A stretch of DNA of 64,000 nt from Clostridium drakei (GTDB lineage Bacteria; Bacillota; Clostridia; Clostridiales; Clostridiaceae): NCBI RefSeq assembly GCF_000633595.2, contig NZ_JIBU02000023.1, positions 1 to 64,000 of the forward strand, read 5' to 3'. Numbering within the stretch: position 1 is the stretch's first letter; each line of letters starts with the position of its first letter. The position numbers and the translations under genes are program-made. Below the pieces are notes generated by a model. It was given only the letters and a program-made list of their open reading frames with translations, did not search any database and had not been told where the DNA came from. This document shows, in pieces, positions 1-10,300 of this stretch.

Positions 1-60
1 TACTTATTACATAGAAATTTTGTCAATAGGATTTTCAATCCATTAATTAAACACTAGTGA

Positions 61-127
61 AATTTTATACCATATAACGGTAAATATCAATATATATATA
101 ACCTTTTCATATATATGGTATAAAATT
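61..127. repeat. 16-bp inverted repeat downstream of mdcH
   Basis: A perfect 16-bp inverted repeat has arms at 61-76 (AATTTTATACCATATA) and 112-127, with a 35-bp AT-rich spacer. It lies about 27 bp past the mdcH stop. The minus strand has no run of T after it, so it is not a classical terminator. It could be a weak transcription end or an operator for genes to the left of the window. Confidence 0.45.
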
Positions 128-153
128 AGATAACCATATACAAAACTTCAAAT

Positions 154-1083
154 TTATCTTTCACTTTCACGTTTTATGAGGATACAGGTGGATTCAATAC
201 CACTACTTAATGCAGAAATGCAGCGTGCATCTGGAAATGCTTTCTTTGCCATATTAGTAAGAGTTTCGCCTGAACCAAGCTCTACAAATAATCTAGCACC
301 ACGTTCGAACATTAATGTAGTAGCATCATGCCATCGAACTGGATTTGCAACTCCAATTGAAAGATCTTGCCCAATTTCCTCAGATTTTCTTAACACTCTT
401 GCCCTACAATTACCTACAAATAATATTTTAGGAGATTTCAATTTTATGCTTATCATTTTAGCTTCTATTTCATTAGAAACATCTTTCAGTAATTTACAAT
501 GAGATGGTACACTTACCTTTAGGATTTTAGTCTTATGTGCTCCCATAGAAAGTGCCAATTTAAATACTCCTTCAATTGCCGATATGCTGCCTGCAATTGT
601 AATTTGATCCTGCGCATTTAAATTTGCAATAAAAACTGGTGAATTTGCTTTATTTACTTTATCTAGTAATAAGCTTACATGCATTTCATCAAGTCCAAGA
701 ATAACTCCCATACCATAACCATTGGGATAACTATTTTCCATAAGTTTTCCTCTAAGTTTAACTAATGACAATGCATCTTTAAAATCTAATGCACCAGATA
801 CAACAGCTGCTGCAAAAGATCCAACTGAATGTCCTGCAACTATGTTTGGAACTGCTCCTTCTGATTTCAATACACGAGCTATGGCTACACCAGAAATAAG
901 TAAACATAACTGAACCGAAACAGTAGATAAAAGAGATTCTTTAGAGTCTAATAAGAGTACATCCTTTCCTAATACCAAACTTGCTTCTTCAATAGTTTTT
1001 GTAACCATAGGATGTCTAGGAAGTTCATGAAGCATATTTTCTTGTTGTGAACCTTGACCTGGAAATAAAAATGCTACACTCAT
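154..1083 (-). CDS. mdcH: Malonyl-CoA:ACP transacylase of malonate decarboxylase (MdcH)
   Basis: This protein loads malonyl groups from malonyl-CoA onto the dedicated acyl carrier subunit, priming malonate decarboxylase. The 309-residue sequence has the FabD-like fold signatures: GQGSQ at residues 9-13, the nucleophile elbow GHSVG with Ser86, and a PSHC motif with candidate catalytic His195. FabD homologues look the same, but position at the end of an mdcA-C-DE-G operon identifies it as MdcH. The ribosome binding site before the ATG is weak. The gene follows an SGNH hydrolase gene by about 80 bp. mdcB and a malonate carrier do not follow it within the 153 bp left in the window. Confidence 0.88.
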   Translation of the reverse strand: MSVAFLFPGQGSQQENMLHELPRHPMVTKTIEEASLVLGKDVLLLDSKESLLSTVSVQLCLLISGVAIARVLKSEGAVPNIVAGHSVGSFAAAVVSGALDFKDALSLVKLRGKLMENSYPNGYGMGVILGLDEMHVSLLLDKVNKANSPVFIANLNAQDQITIAGSISAIEGVFKLALSMGAHKTKILKVSVPSHCKLLKDVSNEIEAKMISIKLKSPKILFVGNCRARVLRKSEEIGQDLSIGVANPVRWHDATTLMFERGARLFVELGSGETLTNMAKKAFPDARCISALSSGIESTCILIKRESER

Positions 1084-1163
1084 ACTCTATCTTTAGCAAG
1101 AAAATACATTACACAGTCATTTAAACTCACTAAAATTCACTTCCTTCTTTTGTAAAATACTTG

Positions 1164-1874
1164 CTATAAATATTTTTTCATATTTTTGAAAATAACCGAA
1201 TATGCATTTGCCCACATATGTATTCCTTCTATTGAAAATTCTTCTTTTAAGTTTCCTTCTTTATCCATTAATCCATCATTTACATTAATGAATTCATAAT
1301 TATGTTTTTTAGTTAATTCTTCAACTGCTTCATTAGCTTCTAAAATAACAGCATTTGTGCGTGTCTTAAATCTATTTTCTTTAAATTCTTTATCTACTCC
1401 AGGAAAATCAGCTTTCGAATTTAATGGATAATAAGCCATTACATATACCTTACAATTTGGAAGTTTTTTGCCTATTTCAGTTAAAATCCTATCATAATTT
1501 TGGATAAGCTTTTCTTTCTTATAATCTGATGTATTCATATCATTTGTTCCTATATTAATAAATATTTTTGATGGTTCCAATTCAAAAATGCATTCATTCA
1601 TAGATTTTAATAGTTCTTTTGTTACAACTCCTGCAATTCCACGATTATAAATTATATAGTCTTTTTCTAAGGTTTGCTGCATTTCATCAATTGGGAACCA
1701 TTCCATTAATGAGGAACCCACAAATAAAATTTCACCTTTTTTAACATATTTATTAAGTATTTTATAATTTTTTAATCTGTTTTTCTTTCTTTTCTGTATA
1801 TAATTAAATAGTACAACCTTAGCTGCACTTTTAATTTCTGTTTTTTTTAACATCTTCATGTCATTTTCATACAT
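1164..1874 (-). CDS. SGNH/GDSL-family hydrolase inside the mdc operon
   Basis: A predicted cytosolic esterase or lysophospholipase-like enzyme of about 236 residues, with no signal peptide. SGNH block I appears as FVGSS (about residues 51-55), with the last Ser as nucleophile. Block III is IGTND (about 108-112). Block V near the C-terminus reads EGIH where most members have DxxH, so the usual Asp is Glu. The ATG at 1874 is chosen because GGAGG sits nine bases before it; an in-frame ATG at 1898 lies upstream of that site and has none of its own. It sits between mdcG and mdcH, where malonate decarboxylase operons normally have no esterase. Its substrate is unknown; a thioester or acyl-CoA clean-up role is only a guess. 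Confidence 0.75.
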   Translation of the reverse strand: MYENDMKMLKKTEIKSAAKVVLFNYIQKRKKNRLKNYKILNKYVKKGEILFVGSSLMEWFPIDEMQQTLEKDYIIYNRGIAGVVTKELLKSMNECIFELEPSKIFINIGTNDMNTSDYKKEKLIQNYDRILTEIGKKLPNCKVYVMAYYPLNSKADFPGVDKEFKENRFKTRTNAVILEANEAVEELTKKHNYEFINVNDGLMDKEGNLKEEFSIEGIHMWANAYSVIFKNMKKYL

Positions 1875-1917
1875 TGATTTAATCCTCCACATTCTCATCG
1901 ATTATTTACTTAAATTT

Positions 1918-2544
1918 TTATTCTTCAAACCATGGAGTTTCAACTAACATTGGACCATCAACTGTTCTAATTAAAAAAGGAACATTACCTCTTGCATACT
2001 CAGCTAAGGCTACACTTCCTCTTGATGTTTCAAGTTGTGCATCTACTTTAGTAGGCATTCTCAGCAACTCTTTTATAATATCTTCAGCAGTTTTAACTGA
2101 TAAAAAACTTGGTACTCTAATAATAATATCTAGATCACTAGCATCAGTTACAGTATCTACTCCACTGGATAATTCGAACCCAACACTACCTGTAGGTCCC
2201 CAGATCATATTATAACTTTTAAAAATATTATCTACAGCTTCAAGTGTTTCAAATATATGCATTTCCTTTATATGTTTAACATTTGTCCACAATTTATCTT
2301 GTACCAATTGCTCAGGTTTTATGATTTCAATTATATTACCACTAAATATAGTTGCAGCTAAACGCTGACTTCTATTATTACCACGTATTCCTACTGGAAC
2401 CATATCATTTATTATTGGAGCACGGCGCACCACCACAAGTGGTGCCCGTTTTACTGCTTCACTAATCCATGGAGCATCTGTAAAATCTCCAATAAGATCA
2501 TTTACATCATTAATCTTTAATAAATCATTAACCTTTAATCCCAT
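1918..2544 (-). CDS. mdcG: Malonate decarboxylase holo-ACP synthase (MdcG)
   Basis: MdcG transfers the 2'-(5''-triphosphoribosyl)-3'-dephospho-CoA prosthetic group onto the carrier subunit MdcC. The 208-residue protein carries the nucleotidyltransferase signature DASDLDIIIRVP, with acidic residues Asp137 and Asp139 expected to bind metal, and a GPTGSVGFEL segment just before it. The start overlaps the end of mdcDE by 10 bp, which suggests translational coupling. The precursor for this transfer is made by MdcB, whose gene is not visible here. The call is well supported by motif and context. Confidence 0.9.
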   Translation of the reverse strand: MGLKVNDLLKINDVNDLIGDFTDAPWISEAVKRAPLVVVRRAPIINDMVPVGIRGNNRSQRLAATIFSGNIIEIIKPEQLVQDKLWTNVKHIKEMHIFETLEAVDNIFKSYNMIWGPTGSVGFELSSGVDTVTDASDLDIIIRVPSFLSVKTAEDIIKELLRMPTKVDAQLETSRGSVALAEYARGNVPFLIRTVDGPMLVETPWFEE

Positions 2545-4235
2545 TCTTCTTTTAATATTCTCCTAACTTTAATTCCAGCTGCTCTTCCTGTAATAGCTTT
2601 TTCTGAAGCAAGACGATTACTTAAATCTGTAATTCCAGAAGCACGAGTTACTTTTATAGCCTTAGATAGCTTTTCTTTTATATTTTCAACATCTTCTGCT
2701 TTTGGTTTGGCAGCATTAATTCCACTTACTAATTCCTCTAGAGATCCTAATGTAGAATATGAACCTATATCATAAGCCATAGAAGGAACTTTTTTAGCTG
2801 CTTCATCTAATTCCTCTATTGTACGCTTAGTAATTCTAGCAGCAGATTGTTTTGACATAGCATGTACCAATACTCCTGGGTCATCTAGTGCAATAATTCT
2901 ATTTGCTTGATATCCATGCGTTAAAAATGCTCCTGATATAGCAGGACCAACTAGCAGAGAAATAATTGGATGACCAGCATACCTTGCTGTAGCATAAGCA
3001 TCAACAGCTCCTGCACAAGACTGGAATATACCAAGTAATTCTTCTTTATATCCATAAGCCTGGCTTGGTACGTCTACAACTGCAATTATTGGACGTTTCT
3101 TTTCTTTATCTGCATCTTCTTCCATTGCTTCTCTTACATACTTAGCAATAGTCCAACCTTCTTCTAATCCAACCTCTCCTTTGCGAGCCCTTGGAAAACG
3201 GTTGTTTGGATTAGGTACTACAGCAATATAACGAACTAGTTCATTGCATAACTTAACATCATTACATAATACTGATGGCACATCTCCTATCATTGGATTC
3301 GATATACCTGTCAATTTTTCAAACCAAATTCTTCCTCTACTCATTACATTTTCATTTTGTCCAACTCCCTGTGTTTTTATATTTTCAACTTCTTCTAAAG
3401 TACAATCCTTTGACCACATTTCACGAACATCCATTGGAGTTAATGGCTTAGACGGATCAACCTTCTTAATGCGTGATAAAAATAGATCTATTTGCTTACT
3501 TCTAAGTTTAGAAGGCCTTCCTTCTTTTACTGCAACTTTAACTGCTGCAATAATATCAGTAATATCATCATCAACAAGTACGTCAGCAAGTCCTATAGCT
3601 TGACGTTGCTCTCCACCAATAGTCTTCCATATCATTCTCTTATCACTAGAATCAAATTCGGCTACTCCTGCTTCCTGTTCAATAACTTCAGGTCCATTTA
3701 GTGTCATTCTTCCTTCACGAGTAATAATAATTTTACTAAATAAACCTGCTGTCATAGACATTCCACCGAAACATCCTATCTTTCCAGGTATAACACCAAT
3801 TACAGGTACATAATTACGTAATGCAACAATTGCAGATTGAATTTCAGAAATTGATAAAAGTCCATAGTTAGCTTCCTGAAGCCTAACTCCACCACTATCA
3901 TGTACTATTAGCGCATTAGTTTTTATGCCTTTTTCATTATCCTTAACAGCTCTTTCTAATGCTCCAGCAATCTTTGCTCCTGAAACTTCACCAATACCGC
4001 CGCCCTGGAAGGCACCTTCTATAGAAATAACAACAGCTCTCTCTCCCAAAATTGTTCCACGAGCCACTACAACTCCGTCATCACATTGTGGCACTATACC
4101 CTGTGGTTCTAAGTGTGGTGATTCAAATCTTTCAAATGGTCCAAGTAATTCTCTAAATGTTCCTTCATCCAGTAATGCCTTTGCACGACCACGTGCCTTA
4201 AGTTCTACAAAGCTATCTTTGAGCTTTATCATCAT
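2535..4235 (-). CDS. mdcDE: Fused malonate decarboxylase beta/gamma subunits (MdcD-MdcE)
   Basis: The beta and gamma subunits together decarboxylate malonyl-S-ACP to acetyl-S-ACP. This single 566-residue protein contains both. Roughly residues 1-285 are the MdcD-like crotonase-fold carboxyltransferase half (IEGAFQGGGIGEVSGAKI near the start, HDSGGVRLQEA and GKIGCFGGMSMTAG in the middle). About 300-566 is the MdcE-like half (AVVDVPSQAYG, GPAISGAFLTHGYQAN). In the characterised Klebsiella system these are two genes; I see no stop or restart between the halves. The start follows GGAGGTGAGCA. It overlaps mdcC upstream by 23 bp and mdcG downstream by 10 bp, a tightly coupled operon. Confidence 0.92.
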   Translation of the reverse strand: MMIKLKDSFVELKARGRAKALLDEGTFRELLGPFERFESPHLEPQGIVPQCDDGVVVARGTILGERAVVISIEGAFQGGGIGEVSGAKIAGALERAVKDNEKGIKTNALIVHDSGGVRLQEANYGLLSISEIQSAIVALRNYVPVIGVIPGKIGCFGGMSMTAGLFSKIIITREGRMTLNGPEVIEQEAGVAEFDSSDKRMIWKTIGGEQRQAIGLADVLVDDDITDIIAAVKVAVKEGRPSKLRSKQIDLFLSRIKKVDPSKPLTPMDVREMWSKDCTLEEVENIKTQGVGQNENVMSRGRIWFEKLTGISNPMIGDVPSVLCNDVKLCNELVRYIAVVPNPNNRFPRARKGEVGLEEGWTIAKYVREAMEEDADKEKKRPIIAVVDVPSQAYGYKEELLGIFQSCAGAVDAYATARYAGHPIISLLVGPAISGAFLTHGYQANRIIALDDPGVLVHAMSKQSAARITKRTIEELDEAAKKVPSMAYDIGSYSTLGSLEELVSGINAAKPKAEDVENIKEKLSKAIKVTRASGITDLSNRLASEKAITGRAAGIKVRRILKEEWD

Positions 4236-4521
4236 TGCTCACCTCCAAAGCTTGTAATAATCTCATTGTAACCATACCTGGTGTTGCACCAAAGTCATTA
4301 ATTTCAATCTTTGCAGCAATATCATTTACCTCAAAGAATTTATCTAATAAGCCTTTCCATACCTTTTGAAATCCATCAAATCTAGTTCTTATTACAACAT
4401 AAGCCTTTTTTTCTTCTATTGGATCTAATAGAATTTCTAAATCTCCAGAACCCACTACCCCAACATATGCACGTTGAGATACAGACTTTGTTGCAGAATA
4501 TTCAAAGGTTAATTTTTCCAT
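4213..4521 (-). CDS. mdcC: Malonate decarboxylase acyl carrier protein (MdcC, delta subunit)
   Basis: This is the small carrier protein (102 residues) that holds acetyl and malonyl groups on a phosphoribosyl-dephospho-CoA arm during the malonate decarboxylase cycle. The attachment serine is visible as Ser25 in VVGSGDLEILLDP, the position used in the well-studied enterobacterial protein. The length is typical. The gene starts after AGGTAGCTTGAT, downstream of mdcA, and its end overlaps the start of mdcDE. Family and context leave little doubt. Confidence 0.93.
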   Translation of the reverse strand: MEKLTFEYSATKSVSQRAYVGVVGSGDLEILLDPIEEKKAYVVIRTRFDGFQKVWKGLLDKFFEVNDIAAKIEINDFGATPGMVTMRLLQALEVSNDDKAQR

Positions 4522-4556
4522 ATCAAGCTACCTCCAAATCTTAATTTATCATTATC

Positions 4557-6218
4557 TTACCAGCTTTGGAATTTAGCTGGTGGTTCATATAAACCTGAAG
4601 ACCAATCAACAAGATCATCAATACTTCTTGCTGCAAGTAAAGAACGTTTAGCATCTGTACGTTTTATTTTAAGGTCTTCTGGAATAGCTATTACTCCAGC
4701 TTTTCTTAATTTATCCCTGAGTTCTACACTACTTTCTCTTCCAAGCTGAGTTACTCCAGCAACAGCAGCTAATGCCTGTTTACGTTCTTCTAAATTTTGT
4801 GCTTTATATAAATAAGCAATTCCTTCTTCAGTTACTACGTGGGTTACATCATCACCGTATATCATAACTGGTGCAATTGGTAACTTAGCATCTTTTCCTA
4901 CTTTAATTGCATCTAATGACTCTACAAATACAGGCTTATTTCCCTGTTGGAAAGTTTCAACCATTTGAATAACTAACTTTCTACCACGCTGAATTGAACT
5001 TTCTCCTGTTATCATATTTAACCATGCATCTGAAGAGTGTCTTCTTCCATGAGGATCTGATCCCATGTTAGGAGCTCCTCCATAACCTGCAAGTCTTCCA
5101 AGTGTAACTGTTGATGAGTGACCTTCGGCATCCATTTGAAGTGTAGATCCAACAAATGCATCTACTGCATATTGACCCGCAACCTGACACATTGCACGAT
5201 TTGAGCGAAGACTTCCATCTCTACCTGTAAAGAATATATCCGGTCTTGCTGCAACATATTTTTCCATGCCTACTTCTCCACCAAAGCAGTGAACACTTTC
5301 AACCCATCCACTTTCTATAGCTGGAATTAATGTTGGATGTGGATTAAGAGTCCAGTTTTTGCATATCTTACCCTTTAGTCCAAGCGATTCACCATAAGTA
5401 GGAAGAAGTAATTCTATTGCTGCTGTATTAAAACCTACTCCATGATTAAGAGATTGTACATTGTGTTTTTCATATACTCCACGAATAGTCATCATAGCCA
5501 TGAGAACATGCATTTCAGTAATCTGCCTAGGATCTCTTGTAAATAATGCCTCTAATTGATATGGCTTGTTAGATACTACAACAAAATCTACCCATGAACC
5601 TGGTATATCTACTCTAGGTACTTCATCAACCAATTCATTAACTTGAGCAATTACAATTCCATCACGAAAAGCTGTAGCTTCAACAATAGTTGGTGTTTCT
5701 TCTGTATTGGCTCCAGTATAAAGGTTACCACTAGCATCTGCCTTATCTGCTGCAACCAAGGCTATGTTTGGTGTAAGATCAACAAATAATCTTCCATATA
5801 ATTCAAGATAAGTGTGAATTGCTCCAACCTCCACGATACCATCTTCAATGGCTTGAGCCATACGAAGACTTTGAGGTCCTGCATAAGAAAAGTCTAATTT
5901 TTTTGCAATTCCTTTTTCAAAAATATCAAGATGCTCTGGCCTAGATACACTTGACATAACCATATGTAAATTATTAATTTTATCAGGATTTACATTATTA
6001 AGTGCATTGGAAAGAAAAGATGCTTGTTTTTGATTATCTCCTTCTAAAGCCACACAATCACCTGGTGTTATAAGTGTTTCAAGAACTTCTACAATTTTTT
6101 CTGTTGGTATAACCCGCCCATTTACTAAATTTTGTACTTTTGCAATTTGACTTGCCTTTTTGTCACGTCGAGTAGTCCATGAACGTTGTGAACCAACATT
6201 TAAACTAAATTGATTCAT
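4557..6218 (-). CDS. mdcA: Malonate decarboxylase alpha subunit, acetyl-S-ACP:malonate ACP transferase (MdcA)
   Basis: MdcA swaps acetate for malonate on the carrier protein, giving malonyl-S-ACP and free acetate, and so starts each catalytic round. The 553-residue length and conserved stretches (WTTRRDKKA near the N-terminus, LEGDNQKQA, LNPHPTLIPA, GGAPNMGSDPHGRRHSS) match the family. It is the first gene of the operon, with GGAGG ahead of the ATG. A divergent LysR gene starts 113 bp away, and the shared intergenic region should hold the malonate-responsive promoter. The pathway yields acetate and CO2 from malonate without biotin in this cytosolic form. Confidence 0.94.
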   Translation of the reverse strand: MNQFSLNVGSQRSWTTRRDKKASQIAKVQNLVNGRVIPTEKIVEVLETLITPGDCVALEGDNQKQASFLSNALNNVNPDKINNLHMVMSSVSRPEHLDIFEKGIAKKLDFSYAGPQSLRMAQAIEDGIVEVGAIHTYLELYGRLFVDLTPNIALVAADKADASGNLYTGANTEETPTIVEATAFRDGIVIAQVNELVDEVPRVDIPGSWVDFVVVSNKPYQLEALFTRDPRQITEMHVLMAMMTIRGVYEKHNVQSLNHGVGFNTAAIELLLPTYGESLGLKGKICKNWTLNPHPTLIPAIESGWVESVHCFGGEVGMEKYVAARPDIFFTGRDGSLRSNRAMCQVAGQYAVDAFVGSTLQMDAEGHSSTVTLGRLAGYGGAPNMGSDPHGRRHSSDAWLNMITGESSIQRGRKLVIQMVETFQQGNKPVFVESLDAIKVGKDAKLPIAPVMIYGDDVTHVVTEEGIAYLYKAQNLEERKQALAAVAGVTQLGRESSVELRDKLRKAGVIAIPEDLKIKRTDAKRSLLAARSIDDLVDWSSGLYEPPAKFQSW

Positions 6219-6288
6219 GATTTATTCCTCCATTTTCTTCTTTCTTTCATTATAAGCTTGATATATATATAACGTCTAATATATAATT

Positions 6289-6307
6289 ATGTATAATATA
6301 TATACAT
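6289..6307. promoter_or_regulatory. Palindrome in the mdcA-mdcR divergent promoter region
   Basis: ATGTAT-N7-ATACAT forms an imperfect 19-bp palindrome in the 113-bp gap between mdcA (minus) and the LysR gene (plus). LysR-type regulators usually bind T-N11-A dyads in such positions, so it is a candidate MdcR site. The surrounding DNA is very AT-rich, so chance is possible. Confidence 0.35.
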
Positions 6308-6331
6308 TTAAATGTATGAAAGGATAAAGTG

Positions 6332-7225
6332 ATGGAATTATTGCAACTTAAATATTTTCAAACAGTAGCTCGTCTTGAACATATGTCAAGAGCAGCAGAA
6401 CAACTTCGTATTCCTCAGCCATCCCTTAGTAAGACTATCTCTCTTTTAGAAAAAGATTTGGGTGTCTTATTATTTGATAGACGTGGAAAATATATTTTTT
6501 TAAATCAATATGGTAGAGCTTTCTTAAGAAGGGTAGATCAAGCACTAGCAGCATTAGAAGATGGAAAACATGAGCTTAACGACTTATCTGGAAAAACATT
6601 TGGAGATGTTAAACTAGCAGTTCTTGCAGCCTCCAATATTCTTCCTGATCTTTTAAGTTCATTTCGCAAACAATATCCACATATAAATTTTAATCTTATT
6701 CAGCATTTTTCAAACTCAATAGCACGACTTGACTTTGATTTATGCATATCATCTTCACCTGTAAAATTGAATGATATTGACAATATATCTTTAATAACCG
6801 AAGAAATTTTTTTAGCAGTACCAATAGAACATCCTTTAGCTAAACGAAACAGTATAAATCTAATTGAAGTTGCTAATGATTATTTTATAAGTTTAAGACG
6901 TGGTAAAAAACTTAGAGAAATAACTGACACTTTTTGCAACTATGCAGGGTTTACTCCTCATGTCATTTTCGAAAGTGATGATCCAGCAACTGTACGTGGT
7001 TTAATAAGAGCTGGTCAAGGTATAGCATTTATTCCTTCTGTATCCTGGGGAGGTTCCGAAGGTTCTTCTATGATTCTTTTACATATAGAAGAACCTGTAT
7101 GTGAGCGCACTATATCTCTAACATATAAAGCAGATCGATATCTTTCCAAAGCAGCACGACTATTTCGTCAATTTACCATTGATTATTTTGCTAGACTTGC
7201 TTTTAATAATAAAACTCATGACTAG
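6332..7225 (+). CDS. mdcR: LysR-family transcriptional regulator of the mdc operon
   Basis: A LysR-type regulator of about 297 residues. The N-terminal winged helix-turn-helix spans residues 1-60 (LKYFQTVARLEHMSRAAEQL then QPSLSKTISLLEKDLGVLLF). The periplasmic-binding-like effector domain follows from about residue 90. The ATG at 6332 has AAGGA seven bases upstream; a GTG one codon earlier is closer to that site and less likely. Divergent placement next to mdcA strongly suggests malonate-dependent activation of the malonate decarboxylase genes. That role is inferred from context, since LysR proteins look alike. Confidence 0.85.
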   Translation: MELLQLKYFQTVARLEHMSRAAEQLRIPQPSLSKTISLLEKDLGVLLFDRRGKYIFLNQYGRAFLRRVDQALAALEDGKHELNDLSGKTFGDVKLAVLAASNILPDLLSSFRKQYPHINFNLIQHFSNSIARLDFDLCISSSPVKLNDIDNISLITEEIFLAVPIEHPLAKRNSINLIEVANDYFISLRRGKKLREITDTFCNYAGFTPHVIFESDDPATVRGLIRAGQGIAFIPSVSWGGSEGSSMILLHIEEPVCERTISLTYKADRYLSKAARLFRQFTIDYFARLAFNNKTHD

Positions 7226-7242
7226 AAATATTCCGTATCTAT

Positions 7243-7295
7243 AAAATAGTAAAAACTGATTCCTATACAATATAGGAATCAGCTTTTACTATTTT
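7243..7295. terminator. Bidirectional terminator between mdcR and polC
   Basis: A long near-perfect hairpin with one mismatch. The arms begin AAAATAGTAAAAACTGAT and close with TCCTATA/TATAGGA around a CAA loop. It is A-rich on one side and T-rich on the other, so it can end transcription of both convergent genes. Confidence 0.85.
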
Positions 7296-7357
7296 AATAT
7301 TACTTTTTCAATATTCCTCACATGATATCATTTCAGAAATTACACTTTGTTATAAAA

Positions 7358-10300
7358 TTAAATTGCATCAAAAAAGCACATTTGATTACTTTGAGGAAGA
7401 CCTTTTAAACAACCAAATTTTTTAAGCAACTCTATAGCTGAATTACCAATCTTAGAACGTTTTTTCACATCATCTATAGAGCTAAATGGCTCTTCTTTTG
7501 CTGCATTATATATACTTTCTGATGCTACATTTCCCATTCCAGATATACTATTTATAGGTGGCCTTAGACCTTCCTCTTCTACTATAAATTTAGTAGCATT
7601 GGATTTATATAAATCAATTGGAAGAAACTTAAAACCTCTCTCATACATTTCCAAAACTATTTCTAAATCATCGTACATATCTTTATCCTTAGGGGTAGCT
7701 TGATTGCCCATCATTTCAATTTCCTTCATTTTTTCTCTAACTTTTTCTTTGCCAAATATCATAAATTCACTGTCAAAGGACTTTGCTCTAATGGTAAAGT
7801 ATGCTGCATAATAAGCCTTAGGTATATGAACCTTAAACCAAGCTATTCTAAAAGCCATCATTACATAAGCTGCAGCATGAGCTTTAGGAAACATATATTT
7901 TATCTTTCTACACGAATCTATATACCATTCAGGAACATCATGTTCCCTCATTAAAGCTTCATATTCCGCCCATTTTGCAGGATCTTTTAATGCTTTCCCC
8001 TTACGTACAAGCTCCATTATCTTAAAGGCAGTATTGTTTGGTAAACCTTTTTTGATAAGATAAATCATAATATCATCTCTGGTACACACTGCTTCGCTTA
8101 AGGTAACTACTCCCTGATCAATTAAGTCCTTTGCATTTCCAAGCCATACATCAGTACCATGTGAAAGTCCTGATATACATATCAAATCTGAAAATGCTTT
8201 TGGCATTGTATCTAAAAGCATTCCTCGTACAAACTTAGTACCAAATTCAGGAATACCAAAAGTTCCTACCTTTGAATTTATCTGTTCTGGTGTTACTCCT
8301 AAAGCCTCAGTGGATGAGAATATGGACATAGTCTCCTTATCATCCATGGGTATCTCATGTGGATTCACTCCTGTTATATCTTGAAGCATTCTTATAACTG
8401 TGGGATCGTCGTGCCCTAGTATATCAAGCTTCAATAGGTTCTGGTCAATGGAATGATAATCAAAATGTGTTGTTATAATATCTGAATTAGAATCATCTGC
8501 AGGATGCTGAACAGGGCAAAATTCAAATATTTCACGTCCCTTTGGAACAACTATGATTCCTCCCGGATGCTGTCCTGTAGTTCTCTTTATTCCTGTACAT
8601 CCTACTGCAATTCTGGTTATTTCCGCCTTATTTACTGAAACATTTTTTTCATCATAATATTTTTTCACATAACCAAAGGCTGTTTTTTCTGCTATAGTAC
8701 CTATGGTTCCGGCTTTAAAGGTTGTGCCTTTGCCGAAAATAACCTCTGTATATTTATGAGCTTTTGCCTGATATTCTCCTGAAAAGTTTAAATCTATATC
8801 TGGCTCCTTATCTCCATTAAAACCTAAAAAAGTTTCAAATGGTATATCTATACCATCCTTAACCAATTTTTCTCCACAAACAGGACAAACTTTATCTGGT
8901 AAATCAAAGCCATTTTTAACTCCATAGTCTGAAAAATCCGAATACTTGCAATTAGGACACCTATAGTGTGGAGGCAGTGCATTTACTTCTGTTATACCAG
9001 TCATGTTGGCAACAAAAGAAGAACCAACAGATCCTCTGGAGCCTACTAAATAGCCATCGTCATTTGATTTCCATACCAGCTTTTGGGCGATAATATACAT
9101 TACAGAGAATCCATTTTTTATAATGGATTCTAACTCTTTATCTAATCTAGTCTGAACAATCTCTGGCAGCGGATCTCCATACAACTCATGTGCCTTTTCA
9201 TAAGCTATATCCTTAATGGTCTGTTCACAACCATCTATATGCGGTGGACATTTTTCTGGTGAAATAGGACTAATCTGTTCACACATATCTGCTATCTTAT
9301 TAGTGTTTATAACTACCACTTCATAAGCCTTTTCTTCTCCCAAATAGGAGAATTCCTGAAGCATTTCTTCAGTGGTTCTTAAATATAAAGGTGCTTGATT
9401 ATCTGCATCCTTAAAGCCCTGACCTGCTTCCAGTATACGTCTGTATATCTCATCTTCAGGGTCCATGAAGTGAACATCTCCTGTTGCAACAACAGGTTTA
9501 TTCAACTTTTCTGCTAATGCTATAATTTTTTTATTAATTTTCTTTAGGTATTCCTTATTTGGTACCTGCTCTTGTCTTACCAAATAGTCATTATTTCCCA
9601 AAGGTTGTATTTCCAAATAATCATAATCCTTTGCAATAGCCTCTATTTGTTCATCAGATTTTCCAAGTAATATTGATTGATATAGCTCACCTTCACTACA
9701 AGCACTACCTAGAATTAAGCCTTCAGAATACTTTTTATACATACTTTTCAATATACGCGGCTTTTTATAAAAATAATCTAAATGAGAATAAGATACCAAC
9801 TTATATAAGTTCTTTAAACCTACATAATTCTTTGCCAGTATTATTGCATGGTAGGTTTTTAACTTCTTGTATTCTTCCTTTTTAGCAGCTTCATCAGAAC
9901 CATATACATCCACATCTTGAAGGGTTTGAGCTCCTCTTTCTTTTAACTTTTCAAGCATTACATTAAATATCTTAACAGTGGTATCTACGTCGTCTAAGGC
10001 CCTATGAGCAACCTCTACCTTTATGCCAAGATTTTTAGCAATTCTTCCTAATTTATAAGTTTTAAAATCAGGAAAAAGTTCTTGTGCCAAGGTCAATGTA
10101 TCTAGATATGTAAAATCAAAATCATATTCTAAAACTCTAGAATTATGCTTTAAGAACCCTATATCAAATTCAGCATTATGTGCAACTAAAACACTATCTT
10201 TAATAAAATCAAGCATTTTAGGAAATACCTTATCTATTGTTTCTGCATCTCTTACCATATCATCCGTTATATTGGTAACTTCTACAACCCTTGGCGGAAT

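Noticed and set aside
61-127. Insertion sequence ends flanking the mdc operon
   Set aside because: Arms are only 16 bp with a 35-bp AT spacer, with no transposase trace or target duplication.
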